Below are positions 25,591 through 34,783 of a stretch of 64,000 nucleotides of DNA, piece after piece. The notes beneath the pieces were generated by a model that did no database searches, had not been told where the DNA came from, and worked only from the letters and a program-made list of their open reading frames with translations. Both the position numbers and the translations under genes were made by a program. Within the stretch, counting starts at the first letter, position 1. Each line of letters starts with the position of its first letter. The DNA comes from Bradyrhizobium zhanjiangense (GTDB taxonomy: Bacteria > Pseudomonadota > Alphaproteobacteria > Rhizobiales > Xanthobacteraceae). The stretch lies in contig NZ_CP022221.1 of the NCBI RefSeq assembly GCF_004114935.1, positions 6,035,001 through 6,099,000 of the forward strand. Reading direction: 5' to 3'.

Positions 25591-26685
25591 ATGGCTGATG
25601 CGCCAAGCGGCCGATCGCTCGTCGTCGACGCGGTCACCCACCGCTATCCGAGTGGAGCGCTTGCGGTCGAGAACATCAATCTCGACATCAAGGGTGGCGA
25701 GATCATCGCGCTGCTCGGCCCGTCCGGCTGCGGCAAGACCACGTTGCTGCGTATCATCGCCGGCTTCATGGCGCAGACGCAGGGGCGGATCATCATCGGC
25801 GACGACATCGTCGACGCGTTGCCGCCGAACAAGCGCGCCGTCGGCATCGTGTTCCAGAACTATGCGCTGTTCCCGCACCTCTCGATCAGCGAGAATGTCG
25901 CTTACGGGCTCGCCGCGCGCGGCGTCGACAAGACATCGCGCCAGCGCGAGGCGCAGCGCCTGCTCGAGCTGGTGCAATTGTCGACCATGGCGGAGCGTCT
26001 GCCACGACAGCTCTCCGGCGGCCAGCAGCAGCGTGTTGCCCTTGCCCGCGCGCTCGCGATCAGGCCGTCGATCCTGCTGCTGGACGAGCCCTTTGCCGCG
26101 CTCGACAAGAATTTGCGGCTGGACATGCAGATCGAGGTCAAGCGGCTGCAGCGTGTGTCGGGCATCACCACGCTCATCGTGACGCACGACCAGGAAGAGG
26201 CACTGTCGATGGCTGACCGTGTCGCCGTTCTCAGCCACGGCAAGCTCGAACAGTTCGGAACGCCATCTGACGTCTACGACCGCCCGCAGACGCTGTTCGT
26301 GAACACGTTCGTCGGCTCCACCAACCGGATGCCCGGAATTGTGGTCGCGGCGGACCGCACGGCGGCGAAGGTGCGGCTCGATGCGGGCGCGGAGATCATC
26401 GCGCGGCCTGCGGGCGGCGCCCTTGCCGAAGGCGGGCGCGTCACCGTTTGCATCCGCCCCGAGCATCTGCAATTCGTCAGCGACGACACCGGCTTTGCCG
26501 GCGTCGTCGGCATGTCGCTGCCGCTCGGCGCGACCGTCGTGCACGAAGTCACGACCGCCGACGGCTCCGGCGTCAAGGTTTCCCAGGCGCGCATCGGCGA
26601 GACGCGCGCGCTGGAGAATGGCGCCGCGGTACGCCTCGCTCCGCTCGCGCCCTCGCTCGCCAACGCCTTTCCCGCAACACTTTAG
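25591..26685 (+). CDS. ABC transporter ATPase, spermidine/putrescine (PotA)-like
   Basis: A 364-residue ATPase with Walker A GPSGCGKTT near residue 45, signature LSGGQQQRVALARAL, Walker B ILLLDEPFAALD and a C-terminal TOBE domain (about 275-360). The length and TOBE domain place it in the PotA/CysA/UgpC group. The ATG at 25591 follows GGGAGGC. The frame is open far upstream, but that part is antisense to the amidase and has no family similarity. It heads a four-gene importer with binding protein and two permeases. Confidence 0.9.
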   Translation: MADAPSGRSLVVDAVTHRYPSGALAVENINLDIKGGEIIALLGPSGCGKTTLLRIIAGFMAQTQGRIIIGDDIVDALPPNKRAVGIVFQNYALFPHLSISENVAYGLAARGVDKTSRQREAQRLLELVQLSTMAERLPRQLSGGQQQRVALARALAIRPSILLLDEPFAALDKNLRLDMQIEVKRLQRVSGITTLIVTHDQEEALSMADRVAVLSHGKLEQFGTPSDVYDRPQTLFVNTFVGSTNRMPGIVVAADRTAAKVRLDAGAEIIARPAGGALAEGGRVTVCIRPEHLQFVSDDTGFAGVVGMSLPLGATVVHEVTTADGSGVKVSQARIGETRALENGAAVRLAPLAPSLANAFPATL

Positions 26686-26712
26686 GTCCAGTCACCATCC
26701 AGGGAGCTCGAC

Positions 26713-27759
26713 ATGATCCTCAACCGCCGAAGCCTGCTGACCACCGCCCTCACACTCGGCGCCACGAAGGCGTTTCCCGGGATGAGCTTTGCCCAGGCTC
26801 GCCCGCTGGTGTTTGCGACTTTTACCGGAAGCTGGGAGGAGGCCCATAAGGCCGTGCTGGTGCCGGCGTTCCGGAAAGCGAATGCGGATGCCGCGATCGT
26901 GCTCGATCCGATGCTCTCGGTCGACCAGATCGCGAAGGTCAACGCCGCCAAGGCCAATCCGCCGATCGACGTCATGCTGCACGATCCCGGTCCCGCGCTC
27001 GTCGCCGTCGGCCAGGATCTGGTCGAGCCCTATCCTGTCGAGAAGAGCGCCTATTACAAGGACCTGATCGCCGAGGCGCAGGAGCCGATGGGCCCTGCCC
27101 CGTTCTTCCAGGTCGTCGGCCTCACCTACAATCCGGAAGCCGTCAAGACGCCGCCGACCTCGTGGGCCGATCTCTGGAAGCCGGAGTTCAAGGGCCGTGT
27201 CGGCATCACCAATCTCAACTCGACGCTCGGCACCGGCTGGCTGGTCGAGATCGCCAAGATGCGCGGCGGCTCGGAGACCAATGTCGATCCTGGCTTCAAG
27301 GCGCTGGAGGAGCTCAAGCCCAATCTCGCCGCGGTCGCCGCAAATCCCGGCGCACTCGCGACCCTGTTCCAGCAGGGCCAGATCGACATCTCGCCCGGCA
27401 ATTTCAACGCCATCCAGATCTTGAAAGCGCGCGGCGTGCCGGTCGAGTTCGTGGCGCCGAAGGAAGGCGCCATCGCCTTCAAGACCACGATCCACATCGT
27501 CAAGAACTCGCCCAATCGCGAGCTTGCCTTCAAGCTGATCGAGGCGGCGATGACGCCGGAGGTGCAGACCACACTGATGAACCCGCCCTATCTGATCGTG
27601 CCGACCAACTCCAAGGTCACCATGGGCGGCGAGATCGCGCGCGTGCTTGCCAAGGACACCACTGAACTGAAGAAGAAATTCGTGTTCCAGGACTGGAAGA
27701 AGATCAACGAGCAGCGCTCGGCCTGGATCGAGCGCTTCAATCGCGAGATCAAGATCTAA
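26713..27759 (+). CDS. ABC transporter substrate-binding protein, PotD/Fe-type
   Basis: A 348-residue periplasmic receptor of the extracellular solute-binding family 1/13 that serves PotABC-like systems. The signal region MILNRRSLLTTALTLGATKA has a twin-arginine-like NRRSLL, with cleavage probably after SFAQA around residue 29. The GLTYNPEAVKTPPTSWADLWKPEFKGRV segment is typical of these receptors. Similar systems import polyamines, opines or 2-aminoethylphosphonate, so the ligand is open. GGGAGC lies just before the ATG. Confidence 0.88.
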   Translation: MILNRRSLLTTALTLGATKAFPGMSFAQARPLVFATFTGSWEEAHKAVLVPAFRKANADAAIVLDPMLSVDQIAKVNAAKANPPIDVMLHDPGPALVAVGQDLVEPYPVEKSAYYKDLIAEAQEPMGPAPFFQVVGLTYNPEAVKTPPTSWADLWKPEFKGRVGITNLNSTLGTGWLVEIAKMRGGSETNVDPGFKALEELKPNLAAVAANPGALATLFQQGQIDISPGNFNAIQILKARGVPVEFVAPKEGAIAFKTTIHIVKNSPNRELAFKLIEAAMTPEVQTTLMNPPYLIVPTNSKVTMGGEIARVLAKDTTELKKKFVFQDWKKINEQRSAWIERFNREIKI

Positions 27760-27762
27760 GCT

Positions 27763-28626
27763 ATGGGCGCAGCACCGGCATCACGGGACGTGACATCCTA
27801 CGGAATGGGGTTGGCAGCGCCGCTGGCGCTGTTCTTCCTGGTCTTCTTCGTCGCACCGCTGCTGCAACTGTTCTGGCTCTCGCTGCACAACGACACCGCC
27901 GGGCTCCATTGGGGGCTCGGCCAGTACCTGCACTTCCTGACCGATCCCTTCAGCCTCGGCGTGCTGGGCTCGACGCTGTTGCTGGGCGCCGAGGTGACGG
28001 CCGTCTGCCTCCTGCTCGGCTTTCCCATCGCCTGGCTGTATCAGCGGGTCGGGCCAAAGCTTCAGACCATCATCATCCTGATCGTGCTGCTTCCGCTTTT
28101 GACCAGCGTCGTGGTGCGCACCTTCGCCTGGATCGTCATCCTCGGACGCCAGGGCATCATCAATGCGACGCTGCAATCGCTCGGCATCATCGATACACCC
28201 GTAAAGCTGCTGTACACCCAGTTCGGCGTGGTGATCGCGCTGGCGCAGGTGCAGATGCCGCTGATGACGCTGCCGCTGATCACCGCGCTCGGCCGCATCG
28301 ATCCCAATCTCGACGATGCCTCCTGCTCGCTCGGTGCCGGAAGCTGGCGCACCTTCTTCCGCGTCGTATTGCCGCTGTCTCTGCCCGGCGTCATCGCCGG
28401 CTGCACGCTGACCTATGCCGCCGCGATCACTGCCTTCATCACCCAGTCGCTGATCGGCGGCGGGCAGATGCTGTTCATGCCGATGTATCTCTACCAGCAG
28501 GCCTCGACGTTGCAGAACTGGCCGTTCGCGGCCGCGATCTCGATCATTTTCCTGCTCGCCGTGCTCGCGGTGGTCTCGGTCTTCACCACGCTCGGCCGCA
28601 TGTCGCGCGGTTATGGAGGCGCCTGA
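27763..28626 (+). CDS. ABC transporter permease, PotB-like
   Basis: A 287-residue permease with an N-terminal membrane helix (GMGLAAPLALFFLVFFVAPLL), a large loop and the BPD_transp_1 core with the EAA-like segment DDASCSLGAGSWRTFFRVVLP. It is one of two membrane subunits of the importer. It starts three bases after the receptor stop and shares one base with the next permease (TGATG). Confidence 0.9.
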   Translation: MGAAPASRDVTSYGMGLAAPLALFFLVFFVAPLLQLFWLSLHNDTAGLHWGLGQYLHFLTDPFSLGVLGSTLLLGAEVTAVCLLLGFPIAWLYQRVGPKLQTIIILIVLLPLLTSVVVRTFAWIVILGRQGIINATLQSLGIIDTPVKLLYTQFGVVIALAQVQMPLMTLPLITALGRIDPNLDDASCSLGAGSWRTFFRVVLPLSLPGVIAGCTLTYAAAITAFITQSLIGGGQMLFMPMYLYQQASTLQNWPFAAAISIIFLLAVLAVVSVFTTLGRMSRGYGGA

Positions 28627-29441
28627 TGAGCGGCCGCAAGCGCACCTGGGAGGCGATCAGCTTCGAGCTCGTCATGACCGTGATCGCCGTGATCGCGCTT
28701 GTTATCATCATCGCGCCTTCGCTCGTGGTGCTGATCGTCTCCTTCACCAGCGGCTTCTCGCTGCGCTTCCCGCCGCCGGGCTATTCGCTGCGCTGGTACG
28801 CCGAGCTGTGGAATGCCTGGCAGTTGCACTTCGCCGCGAAGAACAGCCTGATCGTGGCACTGTGGGCGACCGGCCTGTCCGTCGCCCTCGGCGTCGCCGC
28901 GGCGCTCGCGATCTCGCGATCGCGCACGCTGTCGGCGCGGCTGCTCGATTCCCTCTTCATGTCGCCGCTGGTGCTGCCCGCGCTTGCCTTCGGCCTCGCC
29001 GCCCTGATGCTGTTTTCGCTGGTCGGCCTGCCGGTGTCGCTGCTGACGCTGGTGATCGGCCACACCGTGGTTTGCGTCCCCTATGTCGTGCGCAACACGG
29101 TCGCAGCGCTCGCCCAGCTCGAGCCGACCCTGCTTGAAAGCTCGGCGGTGCTGGGCGCGAGCCGCCTCTACACCTTCCGCAGGATCGTGCTGCCGCTGAT
29201 CCGGCCCGGCATCATCGCGGGCGCCTTCATCGCTTTCATGTCGTCCTTCGACAACGTGCCGGTGTCGCTGTTCCTGCGCGATGCCGCAACCGACATGCTG
29301 CCGATCCGGATGTGGCAGGACCTCGAAGGCAAGCTCGATGTCACCATCGCCGCGCTGTCGGGCGTGCTGATCATCGCCACCGTCGCGCTGGTAGCGGTCA
29401 TGGAGCGCGTCACGGGCCTGTCGCGGCGGCTGACGAACTGA
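28626..29441 (+). CDS. ABC transporter permease, PotC-like
   Basis: A 271-residue permease with the EAA-like loop ESSAVLGASRLYTFRRIVLP and PotC-type FIAFMSSFDNVPVSLFL near residue 200. The ATG at 28626 uses the last base of the upstream stop. Its own stop (TGA) directly abuts the complement of the hiuH-like stop (TGATCA), so the two convergent genes have no space for a terminator between them. Confidence 0.9.
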   Translation: MSGRKRTWEAISFELVMTVIAVIALVIIIAPSLVVLIVSFTSGFSLRFPPPGYSLRWYAELWNAWQLHFAAKNSLIVALWATGLSVALGVAAALAISRSRTLSARLLDSLFMSPLVLPALAFGLAALMLFSLVGLPVSLLTLVIGHTVVCVPYVVRNTVAALAQLEPTLLESSAVLGASRLYTFRRIVLPLIRPGIIAGAFIAFMSSFDNVPVSLFLRDAATDMLPIRMWQDLEGKLDVTIAALSGVLIIATVALVAVMERVTGLSRRLTN

Positions 29442-29780
29442 TCAGGCCCCGCGGAACAGCGAATAGCCCCAGCGCGTGAATTTCAGCGGCAGATGGAAAT
29501 GCTCGTCAACGTTCTTGATGCGGAAGCGGAACGGCGTCACGGTCAGGAAGGCGTCGCGCTCGCCAAAGAACTCGCCGAGATGAAACAGCACCTCATACTC
29601 GCCTGCCGTCACACCGGCACCTTGCGCAACGGAATGATCGAGCACGCCATTGGCGCCGAGCCGTCCGTCGGCGACGCGCACCGAATCCGGATCGATCCGC
29701 CAGATCTCGACGCGCAGCCCCTGCGCGGGCCGTCCGCTCGCCACATCGACCGCGTGAATGGAAATGCCGCCTGCCACCAT
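29442..29780 (-). CDS. 5-hydroxyisourate hydrolase-like (transthyretin family)
   Basis: A 112-residue transthyretin-fold protein. In purine catabolism the family hydrolyses 5-hydroxyisourate made from urate. The first active-site His is present (ISIHAVDVASGRPA, His9), as is the second (EHFHLPL). The C-terminus, however, is YSLFRGA where true enzymes end in YRGS, so the terminal Tyr and Ser are replaced by Phe and Ala. The ATG at 29780 has GGGAGGAAC immediately upstream; the longer frame is antisense to the amidase. Urate oxidase and OHCU decarboxylase are absent here, so activity on 5-hydroxyisourate is uncertain. Confidence 0.8.
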   Translation of the reverse strand: MVAGGISIHAVDVASGRPAQGLRVEIWRIDPDSVRVADGRLGANGVLDHSVAQGAGVTAGEYEVLFHLGEFFGERDAFLTVTPFRFRIKNVDEHFHLPLKFTRWGYSLFRGA

Positions 29781-29991
29781 GTTCCTCCCGTGAGCGCAAC
29801 TCCATGGTAGACCCAAACACGGCCGTTCGCGAGCCTGTGCGCGGCGGCCATCGCCATCAGCATGGCGCTGGCTTCGCTGGGATCGACTGCCGCCCTGCTC
29901 GATCCTGGATGGTGTGGCTGGCCTCGGCGCGGCCTTCTTCGCCTTGGCGTGCCGCGCGCTAGGCGGCACATTGGCTCTGATCTGGGAGGTC

Positions 29992-31359
29992 ATGACAAAG
30001 CCGGTCATTAGCGCGCGCGAGATTGCGGCCGACGTTACGGCCGGGCGGACGAGTGCGGTCGGAACCGCCAGGGCCGCCCTCGCTCGCATCGAGGCTGCGA
30101 AGAGCTTGAACGCTGTGGTCACGATAGATCCCTCGCGCACGCTTGCCGATGCCGCCGCCGTCGACGATCGGCTGCGCGCGGGCGAAGCGATGCCGCTTGC
30201 CGGCGTCCCCATTGTGGTCAAGGACAACATCTGGACCGGCGGCTGGCGCGTGACACAGGGCTCACGCCTGTTTGCCGATTTCGTCGCGCCGCAGGATGCG
30301 ATCGCAATCGAGCGGTTGCGCAAGGCCGGAGCCGTCGTTGTCGGCATCGGGGCAACCTCCGAGTTCGCGAGCAAGGGCGTGACGACCTCACCGCTGTTCG
30401 GGCCGACGCGGCACCCGCTCGACCCCGCGTTGACTCCCGGTGGCTCATCGGGCGGTCCGGCTGTCGCCGTCGCAGCCGGCCTCGTGCCGCTCGCGATCGG
30501 CACCGATGCGGGCGGCTCCAGTCGCAGGCCGCCAGCCCATGTCGGTGTCGCCGGCTTCAAGCCGTCCTACGGCGCAATTCCTTATGGACCGGGCTTCGCC
30601 GAGCCGTTCTTCGGTCTCTCTGTCATCGCGCCGATCGCCACCGACGTCGCCGACATCGCGCTGGCGTTCAAGACCATGGCCGGCGCCGATCGGCGCGATC
30701 CGGATTCGGCGAGCATCGCGCAAGAGACCTCCGACGTCGCCGGTCTACGCATCGCATTCTCACCTCGCCTCGGCCTCGATGTCGTCGTTGATGATGCCGT
30801 CGCGAACGGGCTCGTTTCTGCCGTCGAGCGTCTCTCGGCCGCAGGATTGCACATCATGCGAGACGAACCCGTCTGGCCGGCGGGCGTGACGGAAGATGCC
30901 ATCATGCCGCTCCAGCATGCGGGCCTTGCCGCGCTTTATGGCGAGCCGTTCCGCAAGGACCCGACCGTCTTCGATCCCGATATCGCCAAGCAGATCGAGC
31001 GGGGGCTGTCGTGGTCAGGCGCCGAGGTGGCCGGAGCGCTGCTCGCAAGCACTGCAATCGCCAAGACCTTTGCGGCGTTCTTTGGCGAGATCGACCTGCT
31101 GCTGACGCCGACCGTCCCATGCGTCGCGTGGCCACTGACGCAGTTCGGCCCTGACATGATCGGCGGAAAAGCCGCCAGCCCACGCGCCCACGCGGTGTTC
31201 ACGCCTTTCGTCAATCATGCCCGCCTGCCGGCGATTTCGATTTCGTGCGAAGCCGATCGGTGCGGACTTCCATTCGGCCTTCAGATCATCGCCGCGCGCG
31301 GACAGGACCTTACGCTGCTCGAAGCAGCGCAAGAGATCGAAGCCATATTGCGAACGTAA
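29992..31359 (+). CDS. Amidase (amidase signature family)
   Basis: A 455-residue amidase with the catalytic triad in place: Lys in VPIVVKDNIW near residue 73, cis-Ser in TPGGSSGGPAVAVAAG and the nucleophile in GTDAGGSSRRP. The GGSSGG motif is followed by Pro instead of Ser/Thr, which is uncommon. The start at 29992 follows GGGAGGT; an upstream in-frame ATG lacks this. The 211-base gap to hiuH-like contains no convincing gene. It resembles an intact counterpart of the broken amidase at 24130-25502, though the two are only distantly similar. Confidence 0.88.
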   Translation: MTKPVISAREIAADVTAGRTSAVGTARAALARIEAAKSLNAVVTIDPSRTLADAAAVDDRLRAGEAMPLAGVPIVVKDNIWTGGWRVTQGSRLFADFVAPQDAIAIERLRKAGAVVVGIGATSEFASKGVTTSPLFGPTRHPLDPALTPGGSSGGPAVAVAAGLVPLAIGTDAGGSSRRPPAHVGVAGFKPSYGAIPYGPGFAEPFFGLSVIAPIATDVADIALAFKTMAGADRRDPDSASIAQETSDVAGLRIAFSPRLGLDVVVDDAVANGLVSAVERLSAAGLHIMRDEPVWPAGVTEDAIMPLQHAGLAALYGEPFRKDPTVFDPDIAKQIERGLSWSGAEVAGALLASTAIAKTFAAFFGEIDLLLTPTVPCVAWPLTQFGPDMIGGKAASPRAHAVFTPFVNHARLPAISISCEADRCGLPFGLQIIAARGQDLTLLEAAQEIEAILRT

Positions 31360-31520
31360 ATCCTGCCGTCACACATCTCTTCCCGAAGGCCTGCTCACAT
31401 TGGCGATCATAGCCTTTTTTCTCGATCTCCCGGTGCACACGTTCCGCCCGTCCTTATCATGGATGAGCGAGACGCCGACGCGCGGCGCTCAAGCGGCCGG
31501 AAGGCACTCGTCTCTGCGGG

Positions 31521-32160
31521 TTACCAGGCCTCGCCAAACGGGCGCAGCTCGACGTTGAACGACCACGCGCTGCGATCCTGGTGAACGACGTGCCAGATCT
31601 CGTCGGCGATCGCCCGCGGCTTGATGAAGAAGTCGTCCGGCCGGTCCGGCCAGCGCTTCCTTGTCCACTCGAGGTCGATCACCGCGTCGACGACGACATA
31701 GGCGATGTGCACGCCCCGCGGCCCGAGCTCGCGCGCCATCGCCCTCGGCCAGGATCCGCTGCGCCGCCTTGGTTGGCGCGAAACCTGCGAAACCGGGCTA
31801 GCAGCGATGGCGCCCTTCCCAGCGTCGATCATCGCCGGTGCAAATCGTCTGGCGAGGTACAACAGCCCCATCGTGTTGACCTGAAAGTTGCGGTTCAAAA
31901 TGGCTGGGTCGATCTCGCGGAATGTGCCGAATGCTCCGCCGACGGCGTTGTGAACGACGACGCCAGGCTTGCCGAGATCATGTTCAACGGCGGATGCGAC
32001 CATCTCGACCTGAGCGGCATCGGATACATCGCATCGATATCCCCTGGCATTGGACAGCTCCTTTTCCAGCGCCGTAAGCCGTTCCTCATTCCGAGCCAGA
32101 AGGGCAACGCGATAGCCGCCCTCTGCAAATCGCCGGGCGAGTGCGGACCCCGTGCCGGGT
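31521..32160 (-). pseudogene. SDR family oxidoreductase, 5'-truncated with internal deletion and frameshifts
   Basis: Similarity to a short-chain dehydrogenase begins at RPGTGSALARRFAEGGYRVA just below 32160, so about nine N-terminal codons and the start are missing, including the first Gly of the cofactor motif. It continues through YRCDVSDAAQVEMV and NAVGGAFGTFREIDP. Near 31800 the sequence switches frame: GFAGFAPTKAAQRILAE is readable in a second frame, then MARELGPRGVHIAYVVVDA returns to the first. The catalytic Ser region is deleted, while the (Y)xxxK-equivalent Lys lies in the displaced frame. The product cannot be functional. Confidence 0.8.
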
Positions 32161-33261
32161 CGACGCCGACGCCATTCTAAAAAATGTGCAGAACGCTCCG
32201 GCGGATGTCGGGTTTCTGTTGCCGCTCAGCCTCGGCGCGGAAGGCAGTTGCCGGATCGGCGGTAACATCGGCACGAACGCCGGCGGGCTGTCAGTCGTCA
32301 GGTACGGGATGACGCGCGATCTGCTGCTCGGGATCGAGGCGGTGCTGGCGGACGGCACGGTGGTCTCCGACATGCGCAAGCTGCGGAAGAACAACACCGG
32401 CTATGACGTCAAGCAGTGCTTCGTTTGGGGACTCTCGGCATTGTCACCGGCGCAGTGTTGCGTCTCGCGCCTTTGCCGGTCCACCGCGCGACTGCCTGGC
32501 TGAAGCTCGGCGAGCGGCGCGCCGCTCGCCGAGCCTCTCACGTTGGTGCGTCGCGAATCCGCAGACCTGCTGGCCACGTTCGAATTCATGGCGGCCCGAT
32601 CCATCGCGCTCGCGACCGCAGCAATGACCGACCCGCCCCCTTGGAGTGAGCCCGGTAGGCGCCGTCCTCGTCGAGTTCGCCTTTTCCTCGCGCCATCTCG
32701 ATCTCGACGATCTGATGGAAGCCGTTCTGGCCGAGGCGATCGAGGCCGGATGGATCGAGGACGCGCTCCTGGCACAGAGCGGATCGCAGCGGACCGCGAT
32801 GTGGCGGCTCCGCGAGACCATCCCGGATGGGCGAGAAGCGCCGGAACGGATCGGTCAAGCACGACATCTCGGTACCGATTTCCTCCATTCAGCGCTTTCT
32901 CAATCTGGCCGGCTCGCAGGTGCGATCGTACGACGCCGACCTTGAACTGTCCGTCTACGGCCATGTCGGCGACGGCAATCTGCACTACAACGTGCTCGTT
33001 CCTCCCGATCTCGACCGGCTGGAGTTCACCAAGCGGATCGAAGGCAGCCTGTCGCTGCAACTCTACGACACGGCTGCGGCGCTCGGCGGCACGTTCAGCG
33101 CGGAGCACGGCGTCGGCCGTTTCAAGAAGCACCTTCTGGAACGGTACGGTGATGTCGGGCGTATCGCGGCGATGCGCCGGATCAAGACCGCCTTTGATCC
33201 GGCGGACATCATGAACGCCGGCGCGATCGTTTGCCCATTGGGAGAGAAGTCTGCCCGTTGA
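32155..33261 (+). pseudogene. GlcD/D-2-hydroxyglutarate dehydrogenase-type FAD oxidoreductase, truncated and frameshifted
   Basis: Pieces of one FAD_binding_4/FAD-oxidase_C protein occur in order on the plus strand: VDADAILKNVQN and GSCRIGGNIGTNAGGLSVVRYG (32155-32420), GTLGIVTGAVLRLAP in a second frame (about 32428-32520), ATFEFMAARSIALA in a third (about 32560-32640), SPVGAVLVEFAFSSRHLDLD (32646 on), then SVKHDISVPISSIQRF through GTFSAEHGVGRFKKHLLERYG to the stop at 33261. The first roughly 130 residues are absent and at least four frame changes occur. The C-terminal piece with its HVGDGNLHYN motif is well preserved, so decay is probably recent. Confidence 0.85.
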
Positions 33262-33359
33262 ACCATCGGCCGGCGAGCTGGCGATGCTTACGTCGACGCC
33301 CAAACGATGCATCTTCGGCCGAGTCACCTCGATCAGCCGAATCGTTTGCCATAAAGAAA

Positions 33360-33383
33360 GAGCCACTCCCAAAGGAGTGGCTC
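33360..33383 (-). terminator. Rho-independent terminator of the minus-strand block
   Basis: GAGCCACTCC (33360-33369) and GGAGTGGCTC (33374-33383) form a perfect ten-base stem with a CAAA loop. Read on the minus strand the hairpin is followed by TTTCTTTATGG. It lies about 78 bases after the stop of the FAD oxidoreductase at 33461, ending the run of minus-strand genes that starts at 50393. Confidence 0.8.
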
Positions 33384-33460
33384 AAGTTGGGGAGGAAACG
33401 CCCTTTAGGAACTGCTAAATCGCGATCAGGCCGCGACCTGTTCGATCGCCGGCTCGATCT

Positions 33461-34783
33461 TCAGATGGCGGCGATGTCCAGCTTCGAGCCGTCGACCAGA
33501 CGCGACAGCCGGAACGGTGTGGGATCAACGCAAGGCGTGTCGTTGACGACGAGCTGTGCGGCCAGAAAGCCGAGCCCCGGGCCCAAACCGAAGCCGTGAC
33601 CCGAGCAGCCCGCCGCGAGCACGAGGCCTTCCACCCCGTCCACCTGCGACACCACGGGCACTGCATCCGGCGTGCAATCGACGAAGCCGCCCCAGGCGCT
33701 ATCGAGCTTGATTTCGCCGAGTTGTGGGAAGGTTTTCCGGACACTCTCCACCACTTGGCTCACCAGCCATTTCAAGGGCGCGGGATCCAGCACGCGATTC
33801 TGTTCGAAGATCCGGTCGTCGTTGGTCAGCAGCGCCGGCATTGAATCCGGCCCCGAGACGAACGATTGGCCGATGCCGAGCCTGACGTTCTTCAGGCGAC
33901 GCAAGAACTGCGGCATGAATTCCCGGCTATACCGGATAGCCTGGGGCGTGATTTCGAGGTTCGCCTTGCCGCTGATCGCAAGCGTGTAGCTGCCATCCAG
34001 TCGGCGCGTAATCGTGCAGTATGGCGTCGAGACTGCCTCGCCGATGTTGATTGTCGGGGTAGAACGCAGCGCGGTCTGCCGGATGCTCGCTTGGGGGAAA
34101 CTGACCCCAAGCGGCCGAAGGAAGCGCGAGGACCAGGCGCCGGCGGCGCACAGCACCGCGTTGGTTCTGATGTAGCCCTTTTCCGTGTGCACGCCCGCAA
34201 TCTTGCCATTGGCCAGGTCGAGCGCCCGTGCGGCACATCCCTGGTGGATCGTGGCACCCAGAGTTCTGGCCGCATCGGCGATAGCCGGCGCAGCGAGCGC
34301 AGGTTCGGCCTTTCCGTCCCGCTCCGAATAGGTCCCGCCGACCCATTTGTCGCGCGCTTCGGGGACGCGCTCGGCCACCTCCGCCCGGCTCAGCACGCGG
34401 GTGTCGACGTCGTACTCCCTGGCGACCTCGCGCCACCTTTCCCAGCCGGCGAGCACAGCCTCGTCGTGGGTCGCATAGACGAGACCGCAGCGTCGAAATC
34501 CGAGGTCCCGATTGATATTCCGCGTGAGTTCGTCCCACAGCCGCATGGACAGCACCGAGAGCGGCAGTTCGCGCCGGTCGCGGTTCTGCTGGCGGCACCA
34601 ACCCCAGTTTCGGCTCGATTGCTCACAGGCGACGTGGCCCTTCTCGAGGAGCGCCACAGAGAGGCCGCGCTTCGCCAAGTAATAGGCGGCCGTAGAGCCG
34701 AGGATGCCGCCGCCGACGATGACGACGTCGGCCTCGGCCGGGAGACGCTCATCGCTGTGAATGTGCTCGACGTGGGGCGACAT
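33461..34783 (-). CDS. FAD-dependent oxidoreductase, glycine/D-amino-acid oxidase (DadA) type
   Basis: A 440-residue DAO-family flavoprotein. The dinucleotide fold is ADVVIVGGGILGSTAAYYLAKRG near residue 20, followed by EKGHVACEQSSRNWGWCRQQ, a segment almost identical to that of the protein at 50902-52227. The C-terminal FAD contact is LAAGCSGHGFGLGPGLG. The family oxidises secondary or tertiary amines, sarcosine-like compounds or D-amino acids. The ATG at 34783 is preferred; an in-frame TTG at 34822 would add 13 residues. A 300-base gap separates it from the aldehyde dehydrogenase upstream. Confidence 0.88.
   Translation of the reverse strand: MSPHVEHIHSDERLPAEADVVIVGGGILGSTAAYYLAKRGLSVALLEKGHVACEQSSRNWGWCRQQNRDRRELPLSVLSMRLWDELTRNINRDLGFRRCGLVYATHDEAVLAGWERWREVAREYDVDTRVLSRAEVAERVPEARDKWVGGTYSERDGKAEPALAAPAIADAARTLGATIHQGCAARALDLANGKIAGVHTEKGYIRTNAVLCAAGAWSSRFLRPLGVSFPQASIRQTALRSTPTINIGEAVSTPYCTITRRLDGSYTLAISGKANLEITPQAIRYSREFMPQFLRRLKNVRLGIGQSFVSGPDSMPALLTNDDRIFEQNRVLDPAPLKWLVSQVVESVRKTFPQLGEIKLDSAWGGFVDCTPDAVPVVSQVDGVEGLVLAAGCSGHGFGLGPGLGFLAAQLVVNDTPCVDPTPFRLSRLVDGSKLDIAAI

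Noticed and set aside
29781..30560. Extended minus-strand frame that would give the hiuH-like protein a 260-residue N-terminal domain
   Set aside because: The strong ribosome-binding site and full-length family match start at 29780; the extension is antisense to an intact amidase.
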